From NCBI GenBank assembly GCA_013180625.2, contig SNVD02016040.1:1-64000 (forward strand): 64,000 bases of DNA, read 5' to 3'. The number at the start of each line of letters is the position of its first letter. Positions within the stretch are counted from its first letter, which is position 1. The notes beneath the pieces were generated by a model, which was not told the DNA's origin, did no database searches, and worked only from the letters and a program-made list of their open reading frames with translations. Position numbers and translations under genes: made by a program. Shown piece after piece: positions 1 through 10,434 of the stretch. Origin of the DNA: Boswellia sacra. Its lineage: Eukaryota; Streptophyta; Magnoliopsida; Sapindales; Burseraceae.

Positions 1-667
1 AACCAATTCAGAGTTAGTTACAAATATTCAATCAGAATAACAAATACAATACAGAGAAATTCCAGAATTGAAAAGGAAAGAAAGAACTTAGCAAATCTTT
101 GAAAATCTTCTTTGTAGATGAATCTTCTTGGAATTGTAGTTCCTCCTCTTTCAAAATCTTCTTTCTCCTTCAAGAACTCCAAGGGATGAGAGAAATCCAG
201 AAATGCAGCCTCCTCCCACGTTTTCCCCTCTTCAAGTTATGAAAATAAAACCCTAAAATATGTTTATATACTCTGCTACAGTAACTTGCTACAGTGCCCC
301 CGTATTTAATAACATGCTACAGTGATATGTGGAATTACAAATATACACTTCTAATACCATTTTTATCATAACTTTTGGTACACTACATAAATTCGTGAAC
401 CGTAAATTTCTCCAGAAAATAGACTTCGAGAGCTTTTCAATGGTATATAGCATGTTATCCGGTTAATTGTATATCGATACAATCAACTCCGAGAAATTGG
501 TTGATTAGCAGAGGTGAAAATGAAGGGTTTTACTCCAATTTTGTGGAAGTTCCTCCAAAACTCCTACAAACATCAAAAACCACACAAAAACATAAAAATA
601 CAAAGGAATATAGCAAAGAAACATGGACGAATTGATATGAAAATGATATATAAATAGACACTTATCA
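1..667 (-). repeat. 3' LTR of element A, partial
   Basis: On the minus strand the LTR starts with TGATAAG directly after a purine tract. It matches the inner part of the LTR at 10435-11862 with scattered substitutions and two single-base indels. The rest of this LTR lies left of the window. Confidence 0.93.
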
Positions 668-682
668 AATTCCCCCACACTT
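668..682 (-). promoter_or_regulatory. Polypurine tract of element A
   Basis: On the minus strand AAGTGTGGGGGAATT abuts the LTR start TGATAAG. This is where plus-strand cDNA synthesis would be primed. Similar G-rich tracts occur further inside (see the 683-2660 entry). Confidence 0.85.
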
Positions 683-2660
683 AGACTTTGCTAGTCCTCG
701 AGCAACTTCGACAATGTGAAATAAAACTAAACCGAAACAGAATCAACAAAAAATTAAAACACACAAATGCTTCATCTTGCAAATAGGCCTCAAAGTTTGT
801 ACTTAATTATAACCCAAGGAAAACTTCAAAATAATGCACTTGATCAAGAATTTTATCTCAAAGATAGTTTCGCTTCACTTCAATTGCTCAAGTGTGTGTG
901 TGTAGAGCCATTCTCACCTAATCACTTGTAACCCGGATGAGTTTATACTTAAAAATGAATCATATTTAATAGTGAAGATGTATGTATAAATGAACTCCAT
1001 AGGCCTGCTTTTTAAGTCACTCTCCACTAATGTAGACATGCACAACACCAAGGATCAAGTAGGACTTTATTAAGCTTGTAACGTTTGGCTTGGGTGAAGG
1101 TATGATAAGGATAATAATTTGGCTCAAATCACCCACAAACACATAAATCATTCAAGACTATGTAGAGCTCAACCCTATAACAAAACTTCATTTCAATTCA
1201 CCATGTTACTCCCCCAAACTTATTTAGAACACTCAATCTTTTTTTTTTTTTTTTCAGAAAACAAAAGAAAACTACACCCCCACACTTTATTATTTCATTC
1301 TTTTTAAGAACACTTAAGGGTATAGATCTCTTATTCTTCTTCTTTTGTTCTTTTTTTTTCTTCTTTTTTTTTTTTTACACTTCCCTCCCCCACACTTAAA
1401 CAACACATTGTCCTCAATGTGTAAGTACGTGGACAATAAGTACAGATTGGTTTTTTTTTCTGTTTTTCTTTTTTTTTTAAACACAATAGAACTCACTTGT
1501 ATTGCTCATGACACATCCCAACCTCCTCCAACTTCCCAAAACCAGAACATAGCTCAAAATTTAAATGTGAACGATCTACATGCTCATAGGTAAGGGATAA
1601 ACTGTTTGGAATAAATTCATTTGAGGTTAGGAAATCTTTTAGTGAGTTAACAAAGAAAAAGGCTTACAAAAGCTCGAAGGGGTAACTAGGGATCAATTTC
1701 AGTCAAGGTTGGCTATTAAGGCTCAAACGGTCCAAAGATGGCCTAAATCATTTTCCCAATGTTGCACAGTCTAGGATTTAGCCTCGAGTGACCATCAAAC
1801 AAGTTCTAGAATTCATTGAAATCTGAAGAAACAATTAAAATACATAAACTTTCTCTAAGTGAACAAATAACTCAGTGATAATAGCTCAGTGCTCAATGTT
1901 GCACAAGGAATCAAAAGCAAAGCGAAAACCAATAACATTTCAAGCACACAGATCTATGCATCATTTATCATTTTCCAAGAGTTATTCTTAATTCAATCAT
2001 TATCTTATCCTCGACCAACAAAATGCAAGAAAAGAGGTAACGCCCCCCCCCCCCCCCCCCCCCCCTCTGGCATTGTTACACCTGAGTCAAATTGTATATT
2101 TCAACAATCCTTAGGACCAGTAGCCCGCAGACTTAAGGTTTCCAGCCTATATACCTTTATTATGAAGGAACAAAACAAGAAACAAGAAACTTCAAACAAC
2201 ATGAAATAAACAAACTACAGATTTATTTCGAGAGAATGCGTTTCAAGGGTAAAGAAACCCCATATTCTGCCATTCTCAGGTTTTTCCACAATTGTTTTTT
2301 TTTTAAAATCAAAACTGATAAAGATAAAAAAACATAACAACTCTAAATTACGCAAAACTAAACTCACTCATAAAATAAAAAAGTTCAACAAGTCAGCAAA
2401 CAAAAACAAGTTAGTTAGAATGGGTCTACAAAGTTTAGAAGTTAGCCTCCTTATTCAGCCATTATGGATTGAAGAGATCCAGAATGCGTTTCAAGAGAAC
2501 TTGAACTTTTTAAGCCACCACTGTAAAAGCCAAGATTAGAAAATATTACCTTGGGTGAAAGAAACAACCTGAAAATGCTCAAAAGAAACGACATGAAAAA
2601 TCGCAAATAAACACACTAAAAAGAAAGTAAACAAAAACGAAGCAAACCAGCAAATAGAGA
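683..2660 (-). other. 3' untranslated region of element A, no gene seen
   Basis: This is the region between the LOG stop codon and the 3' LTR. It is A/T rich with several pyrimidine runs. Short frames here look like low-complexity noise. On the minus strand it holds additional purine tracts resembling the functional polypurine tract, near 1209-1222, 1274-1288 and 1384-1399. Just past the last one is a short inverted repeat (cacattg / caatgtg). The motif gaatgcgtttcaag occurs twice, near 2234 and 2483. Confidence 0.6.
2043..2065. repeat. Run of 23 cytosines
   Basis: An uninterrupted C run on the plus strand, hence a G run in the sense strand of element A, about 600 bases downstream of the LOG stop. 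Exact length may be affected by sequencing or assembly error. Confidence 0.9.
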
Positions 2661-3311
2661 TTACAGATGGAGGGTTAAATCCAGTTGACGCCTTTTGTTG
2701 CCTTCTCCAAACCAATTTATCCGAGCCATTGTTGGATCAGGTGAATAGACGAATTCTTGTAGTTTGTCAAATAACTCTCCTGCAGTTGAAGCTGTAACCA
2801 GCATTTGCCTTGCTGACGGTGAGATGAAATTTTTTTCTACAGCTTGATCAAAAAAGGACAACAAACCATCAAAAAAGTTATTGACATTTAACAAACCAAT
2901 GGGTTTTTTATGGATGTTTAGCTGGGCCCAAGAGGTGATTTGAAATATCTCCTCTAATGTGCCATAACCACCGGGTAAAGCTATAAATGCATCGGACTTA
3001 ACAATCATATGTGCAATACGCTCATGCATTCTAGAGACCTGTAACTCTTCCCCGATTGTGTTGCCTACGATATCTCGTACAGCTAATGGTTTAGGGATAA
3101 TGCCGAGAACTTTACTCCCGCCTAGGGATGCAGCTGTCGACACACACCCCATTAACCCAAGACTACCCCCTCCATAAATCAAATTAATACCCCTCGCAGC
3201 TAAGGTCCTACCAAGATCAAGAGCTGCTGTGGTAAACTCTCCATCTTTACCAAATTGCGATCCGCAAAATACGCATATATTGCGGAATCGCCGAATTGGG
3301 GTTTTCTCCAT
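2661..3311 (-). CDS. LOG: LOG-type cytokinin riboside 5'-monophosphate phosphoribohydrolase, intronless, inside element A
   Basis: This 216-residue frame is uninterrupted from ATG to TAA. The LOG family releases free cytokinin base from its nucleotide form in one step, in cytosol and nucleus. Visible landmarks: CVFCGSQFGK near residue 13, the nucleotide-binding GGGSLGLMG at 47-55, and the family signature PGGYGTLEE at 113-121. The Arg of MHER (98) and the final Glu of the signature (121), both essential in characterised LOG enzymes, are kept. Length is normal for plant LOGs. Departures: MHERIA where most members read MHQRKA, and an unusual basic/hydrophobic tail. Plant LOG genes usually contain several introns; none is present, implying copying from mRNA. 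The gene lies in the element's sense orientation between integrase and 3' LTR. The family is certain; expression and activity are inference. Confidence 0.95.
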   Translation of the reverse strand: MEKTPIRRFRNICVFCGSQFGKDGEFTTAALDLGRTLAARGINLIYGGGSLGLMGCVSTAASLGGSKVLGIIPKPLAVRDIVGNTIGEELQVSRMHERIAHMIVKSDAFIALPGGYGTLEEIFQITSWAQLNIHKKPIGLLNVNNFFDGLLSFFDQAVEKNFISPSARQMLVTASTAGELFDKLQEFVYSPDPTMARINWFGEGNKRRQLDLTLHL

Positions 3312-3500
3312 TTCTACAAGTGCTCTAATCTTGTGTAAGACACGTTAGATATTATGCTTTTCAATTGCAAGACAGGTTATGGAATGACATATGAAAATAT
3401 GCAAAATGTATATATACACCCATAAAACTCTCAAATTTTGACACATGGGGACATAATTTCGGTGGGGGTTGCTCGATGCAAATTTATCGCCCCAAGATTT

Positions 3501-3701
3501 GAAAAAATGAGATATGCTTTCGGCGAGGTTTGACAAAACCTACACACTTGTCTCCCACGTGAAGCATGGAAAATGGAGATACACTTTCGGCGAGGGTTGA
3601 CAAAACCCCCACACTTGTCTCCCATGTGAAGCATAAAAAATAGAGATACACTTTCGGTGGAGGTTGACAAAACCTTCACACTTGTCTCCCACATGTACTT
3701 A
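3501..3701 (-). repeat. Three 67-bp tandem repeats upstream of LOG
   Basis: Units 3501-3567, 3568-3634 and 3635-3701 share the core gagatacactttcggc, then a small inverted repeat (ggttgacaaaacc type), then cacacttgtctcccac. Unit one ends with a perfect G-box CACGTG (3557-3562); unit two has catgtg at that place. The array starts about 190 bases before the LOG ATG on the coding strand, so it could be 5' UTR or promoter sequence. A regulatory role is inference only. Confidence 0.85.
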
Positions 3702-3922
3702 TGCCATAGGGTAGTCATATGGTTTGTCAAAAAGAAAACTTGAAATTAAAAAAAACAAAATCAACACACAACAACAACACAAAAACAACATTGATAATCA
3801 GATCAAACGAAACAAGAAAAAAAAATTTGACAATAACAACACACATTCAAATATACAAAGTAGTTGTGATTGTGGCTCACATCTTCCTCTGGTTTTACGT
3901 CCAGTAACGGCTGAAACGCCTT

Positions 3923-4120
3923 CTATGAGTCGGGGATTTGCTTCCTATCCAGTGTTCTTATAAACTGGCAAACAGGGTCGTTTTTAGTCAGATTCCCTAG
4001 ACTATAACACTGCAATTCATCACGAAATTGTGTCCATAGATTAAACAATTCACGCTGAACAAGTCCACAAGAATGTGACTCGAGAGTTAACAAAACATTA
4101 TCCAGCGACTCATTACTCAA
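3923..4120 (-). CDS. Small unidentified reading frame between integrase and LOG
   Basis: A 65-codon frame starting MSNESLDNVLLTLESHS. The frame stays open a little upstream of the Met, so the true start is uncertain. I do not recognise it. The composition is protein-like (few repeats, balanced residues), unlike the lysine-rich noise frames nearby. It runs in the same direction as the element and LOG. It could be a decayed env-like or accessory ORF of the element, or a second captured sequence. Confidence 0.35.
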   Translation of the reverse strand: MSNESLDNVLLTLESHSCGLVQRELFNLWTQFRDELQCYSLGNLTKNDPVCQFIRTLDRKQIPDS

Positions 4121-4204
4121 ACCATTCTTAATAAATGAAAGTTTATCTTATCTATTCCTGGACGCAAAACCTAATGAACGACAAGTCTGGTTACAATTCC
4201 ATCT

Positions 4205-4620
4205 AGCACATTTATAACATACTTATAACCTTTTCGCTCTTCGCCTCTTGGCGTAGTAGCTCTTTCCTAGACCAGGCATGTATTTTGCGAGATTAATGTC
4301 CGGCTCACCGGAGAATCTCACCTTGGCTTCGATAAGCCATCGGATATCAGCAGGCACATTTAAGAGCATCAATGTCCAAAGTCTAGTCATCGTACTTTAT
4401 AAATTTTAAACACAGCATTTTGAGGAAGTGAAGGGAAATATTTACGAAGGTTCGATAGAAAGATATCCGCATCCATTGAAGAGAAGAAAAGGAGAGATAT
4501 TACCGATAATGCGATTGAGTTTGTTCTTCTCCCAGATATGAACGTTTCAAACCTTCGAACAATGGCTTCAACTCCCGTTTGAATGTTTCCTCAAGCTGTT
4601 GCACAACTGAACTCGAAGCA
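4205..4620 (-). other. Unidentified coding-like segments downstream of integrase
   Basis: On the minus strand two stretches read as sensible protein. About 4522-4620 gives VVQQLEETFKRELKPLFEGL followed by a possible splice donor (GGTAATATC). About 4227-4392 gives MTRLWTLMLLNVPADIRWL and onward, ending in a basic KRRRAKRL and a stop. Their relation to each other is unknown. They occupy the place where Athila elements carry an env-like gene, but I see no clear signal peptide or membrane segment. Confidence 0.35.
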
Positions 4621-4907
4621 CGGAATAATCAAATTAAACACAAGAAAAGAAAAGAAAATAGAGACACATAAAAGAAATAAAAACACAAGAGCAAATGAAA
4701 GTCAAAAAACAAACAACAAAGCAAATGAGACAAATGGCAAAGAGAGATAAAACCTGATCAATTATAATAGCCCATGAGAGGAATCTCCTCGAAACACAAA
4801 AATTGATCAATACTACCTTCTTTTCTTTGTCTATTTTTATTTATATTTCAAAAACATTGGGTTGCCTCCCAATAAGCGCTTGGTTTAACGTCCTCAGCCT
4901 GACGTTA

Positions 4908-6239
4908 CTTGCCATCACCCATCAAGATAAGCTGCTCGTAGAGAGGTACTTCCTCGATGTCCTGCATCACTGAATTCTCATAGTAAGGCTTCAACCTGTG
5001 CCCATTCACCTTGAATACTTTATCCGTTTTTAAGCTCTTGATTTCCACTGCACAATGGGGAAAAACATTAGTAATAACAAAAGGTCCAACCCATCGAGAT
5101 CGTAATTTACCTGGAAATAACTTGAGGCGAGAATGAAATAAAAGAACTTCTGTACCACTTCAAAAATTCTTCCTGGAGATCATTTATAAGAAATGGCCTT
5201 AGTTTTTCCTTGTAAATTCGGAATTTCATAGGCAATCATTTCTGAAAGTTCTCCAATGTATTGTAAGTTGAAGGCTTCCTGTTCTCCCCTAGCAGCATCA
5301 TCTCCATGTTACAAAAGCTTTACTGCCCACCATGCTTTATGTTCGAGCTCCACTGGAAGGTGGCATGGCTTACCATAGACTAACTATACGGAGACATACC
5401 AAGAGGATGTTTGTAAGCAGTTCGGTATGCCCAAAGTGCATCATTCAATCGTAGGCTCCAATCTTTTCGGTTCGGGATCAAGGTCTTTCGGAGAATGGAT
5501 TTGACTTCTCGATTTGAAACTTCAACGTGACACTAGTTTGTGGCTGATATGCAGAGTAGACACCTTGGGATGTGATGTTGTATTCCTTGAGCAAGACTTC
5601 AAATGATCTGTTGCAGAAGTGTGTCCCTCTATCGCTAATCATGGCTCTTGGTGTTCCAAATCTCGCAATTATGTTAGATTTCACAAAATCTACAACAACT
5701 TTAGAATCATTAGTTCTCGTAGCTTTTGCTTCCACCCATTTAGAAACATAATCCACAGCAAGTATAATGTAAACATTACAAAAGATGAAGGAAAAGGACC
5801 CATGAAATCAATACCCCACACATCAAAAATCTCAATAATAAGTATAGGGGTTTGTGGCATTTGATTTTTGCACTTAAATTACCTGTCCTTTGACAATGGT
5901 CACAAGCTTTGCAGAATAGATATGCATCTTTGAACAATGAGGCAGTTAGAATCCACATCAAGAACTTTAAGGGCTGTTCTTTTTGGTCCGAAGTGACCTC
6001 CACATGAATAAGAATGACAGAAGGTTAAAATTGAATTAAATTCAGATTCAGAAACGCACCTTCTTATCACTTGGTCAGAACAATGCTTCCATAAGTGCGG
6101 ATAATCCCATATGTAATACTTGGCAATGTTCTTGATCTTGTCTCTTTGAGCTCGAGTCAAGTCATGTGGTAGCTTTTGGTAACTAAGTAGTTGACAATAT
6201 CTGCATACCAAGGGGCTACTACATTTAGAGACAACTATT
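4908..6239 (-). pseudogene. Element A integrase, broken
   Basis: Reading down the minus strand: an HHCC zinc-binding region (HDLTRAQRDK, then CHSYSCGGHFGPKRT) near 5990-6170. Next comes the catalytic core with [10 protein letters not shown] near 5720-5760 and SDRGTHFCN near 5610-5640. A C-terminal tail ([16 protein letters not shown]) ends near 4908. Frames change several times (around 5900, 5760 and 5530), so no single integrase can be made. Integrase joins the element cDNA to host DNA in the nucleus. Confidence 0.88.
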
Positions 6240-7568
6240 GTTCATCTGGAAAACTTTCTTGTAATGGCAGTGCATTCTTATCATGGACAATGCGACTGAG
6301 ATGGTCTGCAACTAAGTTTTCACTTCACTTCTTGTCTTTGATTTCCAAGTCAAATCCTATAAGGAGTATCACATGTGATAAGCCTTGGGTTTGCATCTTT
6401 CTTTGTGAGCAAGTACCTCAAAGCTGCATGATCAGAATAAACGGTTACTTTAGTACCAATCAAATAAGATCGAAATTTTTCTAAAGCAAAATAACCGCTA
6501 GCAGCTCTTTCTCAGTGGTAGAATAATTAAGTTGAGCATCATTTAAAGTCCGAGATGCTAGTAAATGGCATGTGGAATTTTGTCAATTCGTTGACCCAAA
6601 ACGACACCCACAACATAGTCACTCGCATCGCACATGATCTCGAATGGATGATTCCAATCGGAGATTGGATTACTGGAGCCGAAGTCAAGAGTTCGTCAGT
6701 TTCTCAAATGCCTCTTGCATTTCTCACAAATTCAAAGAGCAACGTCATTCTGTAATAATCTGCAAGGGGGCAATGCTATCTTCGAGAAATCTTTGATGGA
6801 ATCTACGATAAAAACCTGCATGACCAAGAAAACGAACGGAATATCCCGCACACTTGTGGAGGTGGTTAAGGAAACATATAAGATCTATCTTGGATTTATC
6901 AACCTCTATACCGTAGCAGAAAAATAAACATGTCCCAAAACTATACCCCTGATCTACCATAAAATGGACATTTCTCCCAATTCAGAACAATGTTAGTTTA
7001 TATACATCTTTGAAGTATAAGGGTAAGGTTGTCAAGGCATTTATCAAAAGAATCACCAAAAACACTAAAGTCATCCATAAATACCTCAATCATGTTCTCA
7101 ACATAATCAGAGAAAATACTTACCATACACCTTTGGAAAGTGGCAGGGGCATTGCAAAGACCGAATGGCATGAGTCGATAGGCAAATGTACCGAATGGGC
7201 ATGTGAATGTAGTTTTCTCTTGATCCTCAGGGGCAATGAAAATCTGATTATATCTTGAATAGCCATCAAGAAAACAATAGTGAGAATGACCTGCTAACCT
7301 CTCCAGCATTTGATCAATGAATGGCAAAGGAAAGTGATCCTTGCGAGATGTTGAGAATTGAGCTTGCGCTAATCAATACAAACTCGCCACCCGGTTTGGA
7401 TACGAGTGGGAACTAGCTCATTATTGTCATTCTTAACCACCGTAACACCAGATTTCTTTCGAGAACCAACTGGATAGACTCACCCACTTGCTGTCCGAAA
7501 TGGATAAATCACACCCACATCTAACAATTTCAGGATTTCTTTCTTGACAACTTCCATCATGGGAGGAT
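6240..7568 (-). pseudogene. Element A reverse transcriptase and RNase H, broken
   Basis: RT landmarks on the minus strand: ICIDYRKLN-like start near 7380, FLDGYSRYNQI (7230-7270), MPFGLCNAPATFQRC (7130-7180) and the catalytic box VFMDDFSVFG near 7060. The RNase H region lies near 6450-6650 (a degenerate ASDYVVG stretch and an LNYSTTE stretch). Stops and frame changes separate the blocks, including one just after the RT box. RT and RNase H copy the RNA genome to cDNA in the particle. Confidence 0.9.
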
Positions 7569-8928
7569 TCAACCTCGCTGTGCTTCTCTAGTGGGCTTGG
7601 ATCCCTCTTCTAACAAGATGCGGTGCATGCATACGGCTGGACTAATACCTTTGATGTTAGCGACTGTCCACCCAATGGCCTTTTTGTGATCTCGGAGCAC
7701 TCGGATGAGTTTCTCTTCTTGTAATGATGCAAGACCCTTTGCTATTATGACTGGCAAAGTATCTTTCTCACCTAGGAATACATGCTTTAAATGATCTGGA
7801 AGAGGCTTAAGCTCCAAGGCAGGTGCTTTCATCACGGAAGGTAGAAGTTTCGCATTAGATAAAGGCAATTCAATGTACGAAACATCATACCTGTTTGTGG
7901 TGATAGTTATAGTCTCATCCAAGCTTGCCACAGCTTCCTCCACTTCTTTAGACACTTGGATCAACTTCCTCGAGTCTCTGGAATTTTCTGCCCCAATGTG
8001 CTCACTAATGGCTACTTCCAATGCATCCTTGCGAGTTAACTCAAAAAGTTGTTGTGCCAAAGAATCAATAACATTAACTGCAAAAACAGAATGCAAGTCA
8101 CTAGGGTACCTTATTGCCTCAAAAATATTGAAACGAATCACCTCGCCATCAAACTCCATGGTGAGAGTGCCATCATGAACATCAATCTTCGTTCGGGCAG
8201 TTTTCAAGAATGGCCTCCCAAAAGAATCGGTGTTGGATTGGGAGATGTCTCATCCTCCATTTCCAGAACATAGAAGTCTGCTGGAAAAACCAATTGATTT
8301 ACCTGCATAAGCACATCTTCCACAACTCCTTTGGGATATGCATTAGAACGATCAGCAAGTTGAATTACAATATAAGTTTTCGCAAGGGGTCCAAGATTCA
8401 AAGAAGCATAAATAGAATATGGCATGACATTAATAGATGCTCCTAAATCTAACATAGCTCTTTCAAACTTGGTATTACCAATAGTGCATGGAATGGTGAA
8501 CGTACCTGGATCTTTGCATTTCGGAGGAATTTTCTTTGCAATACAGCTGAAACATTTTCCCCCACACTTACCTTCTCATTTCCTTTCAACTTCCTCTTGT
8601 TGGTGTATAACTCTTTGAGAAATTTTGCATAACGAGGCACTTGCTTGATAGCATCCAGAAGTGGTATGTTTACCTCGATCTTGCGAAAAGTTTCCAGGAT
8701 TTCCTGCTCTTGTTCCTCCTTCTTTGATTTTGCAAATCTGCTAGGAAAAGGTGGAGGAGTAACATATGAAGGAATGTGGGTTTTAGGATTTACCTTAGAA
8801 GATGATGTTTTATCCATGGCGGGAGTGGTGTCATCCCCTTCATCAATTTGTGATTTCTTTGGTGGAATCTCTAATTGCTTCCCACTTCTCAAAGTTACAG
8901 CACTAGCATTCTCTCTTGGATTGATCAC
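7569..8928 (-). pseudogene. Element A protease region and pre-RT linker, frameshifted
   Basis: The frame at 8449-8928 is the end of gag and start of pol (VTLRSGKQLE, then LLDAIKQVPRYAKFLKEL). The aspartic protease core starts at 8455 with LDLGASINVMPYS; Athila-type proteases have DLGA where most retroviral-type enzymes have DSGA or DTGA. A linker (7569-8207) carries LELKPLPDHLKHVFLGE and GWTVANIKGISP just before RT. Frameshifts near 8455 and 8205 separate the three parts. Confidence 0.88.
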
Positions 8929-8946
8929 CGGCTGAGAAGGTAATTT

Positions 8947-10327
8947 TCATGAGCTTTGACTCTCAAATTTGCTCATGTTAGTGGCCAATTGTCCCATTTG
9001 ATTTTCCAGGTTTTGGATACTTGCCCTAGTTTCCTGCTGAAATTGCATTGTGTTAGTGGCAAGTGCTTTAACAATATCCTGGAGAGACATACCTGAATTT
9101 TGTGGAGCTGTTTGTGGTGCTGGTTGTGGTTGTGATTGAAATGGTTGCTGCACCCTTGGTTGATTGAAACCTGGTGGTCGATTTGGTATGGCATTTGGGG
9201 CAATTGGTTGATGATTCCCATATCTTAAATTAGGGTGATCTCTCCATCCAGCATTGTAAGTATTGGAGAAAGGGTCATACCTTTGCCTTGGTTGTCCTGG
9301 AAATCCACCCATGGCATTGGCTTGTTCTGTATCTCCTTCTTGCAAAGTTGGACACATGTCAGTTGGATGGTCCATGGCAGAACATACCCCACATGCATAA
9401 GATTGCTGCATATGTCCTACCGCCATTTTTTTTACAAGAGAGGTAAGTTCACAAAGTTGTTGTTCAATGTTTGAAGTACTTACCTCATTTACTCTTTTTG
9501 GTAGTTGTGGCTCAAATTGACTGCTGAATTGTTGGGAGTTCGCTGCCATGTCACTAATCAAACGTCTTGCCACGTTCGGTGTTTTATTAACTAGTGCTCC
9601 ACCACTAGCAGCATCAATGATACTCCTTTCCATGGGTAGGAGACCCTCATAGAAATATTGAATTAGGAGTCCATCACTAATTTGGTGGTTTGGACAGCTA
9701 GCACATAACCTCTTAAATCTCTCCCAATATTCATGAAGTGATTCTCCATTGTGTTGTCGAATGCCACTAATATCTTTTCTAATATTGTAACTTTCGAGGC
9801 TGGAAAGTATTTCTCCAAAAAGAGTTTACTCATCTCATTCCAAGTGGTAATGGTACCTGGTGGTAGGTAGTATAACCAATCTTTTGCCGAATCTGCTAAT
9901 GAGAATGGGAAAGCTCTCAATTTAATTTGCTCTTCAGAAACGCCGGTTGGCTTCATACTTGAGCATACCATATGAAATTCTTTGAGGTGTTTGTTCGGAT
10001 CCTCTCCTGCAAAACCATGAAATGTAGGCAAGCGATGAATCAGTCCAGATTTAAGTTCAAAATCTATCTCAAAATTGGTGCTTATGCATAGCGGTTGTCG
10101 GTTGTTGATCAATAATTGGAGCCGCTAACTCCTTAAGAGTCTGATCGTTTTCCATCGCCATTGCTTCCGATTCAGATTTGATTGAACTGCAAGAGATGGC
10201 TGGAAGTGTGTTAGTGGGCAAGGTCAATTTGGAGGTGGAGTTGAAATTGACCGATTTAGCCTTAAATTCGAGGATTGGAGAAACTCCTTAATTCTCTTAA
10301 GTGGTTGATCCGCTTCTCCCTCGGACA
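8947..10327 (-). pseudogene. Element A gag, broken
   Basis: I place the start at the ATG at 10327 (MSEGEADQPLKRIKEF), about 85 bases after the primer site. The capsid-like domain is clear at 9663-10112 (SGLIHRLPTFHGFAGEDPN, FPFSLADSAKDWLYYLPPG). One CCHC zinc knuckle follows (CGVCSAMDHPTDMC, C-x2-C-x4-H-x4-C) near 9350-9395. Frame changes near 10200 and 9660 break it. Gag packages the element RNA into a virus-like particle. Confidence 0.88.
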
Positions 10328-10410
10328 TAAAAGCCTAAACACAAACAATCAGGAAATAACAATCAAGAATCAGTAGTAAAAACAGAATAACAAATTGATT
10401 AGAAAATCAA

Positions 10411-10428
10411 TCCCCGGCAACGGCGCCA
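10411..10428 (-). promoter_or_regulatory. Primer-binding site of element A (tRNA-Asp type)
   Basis: On the minus strand TGGCGCCGTTGCCGGGGA is complementary to the 3' end of plant tRNA-Asp(GUC). It lies six bases from the inner LTR end. Confidence 0.92.
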
Positions 10429-10434
10429 AAAAAT

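Noticed and set aside
1119..2209. Three plus-strand frames and one minus-strand frame (1119-1307, 1345-1593, 1889-2209, 1314-1496)
   Set aside because: They consist of homopolymer runs and low-complexity residues (poly-Phe, poly-Lys, poly-Pro from the C run) in the untranslated 3' region of element A, antisense to it in most cases.
3345..3730. Two minus-strand frames upstream of LOG (63 and 99 codons)
   Set aside because: They read through the 67-bp tandem repeats; the protein is just the repeat translated, with no family resemblance.
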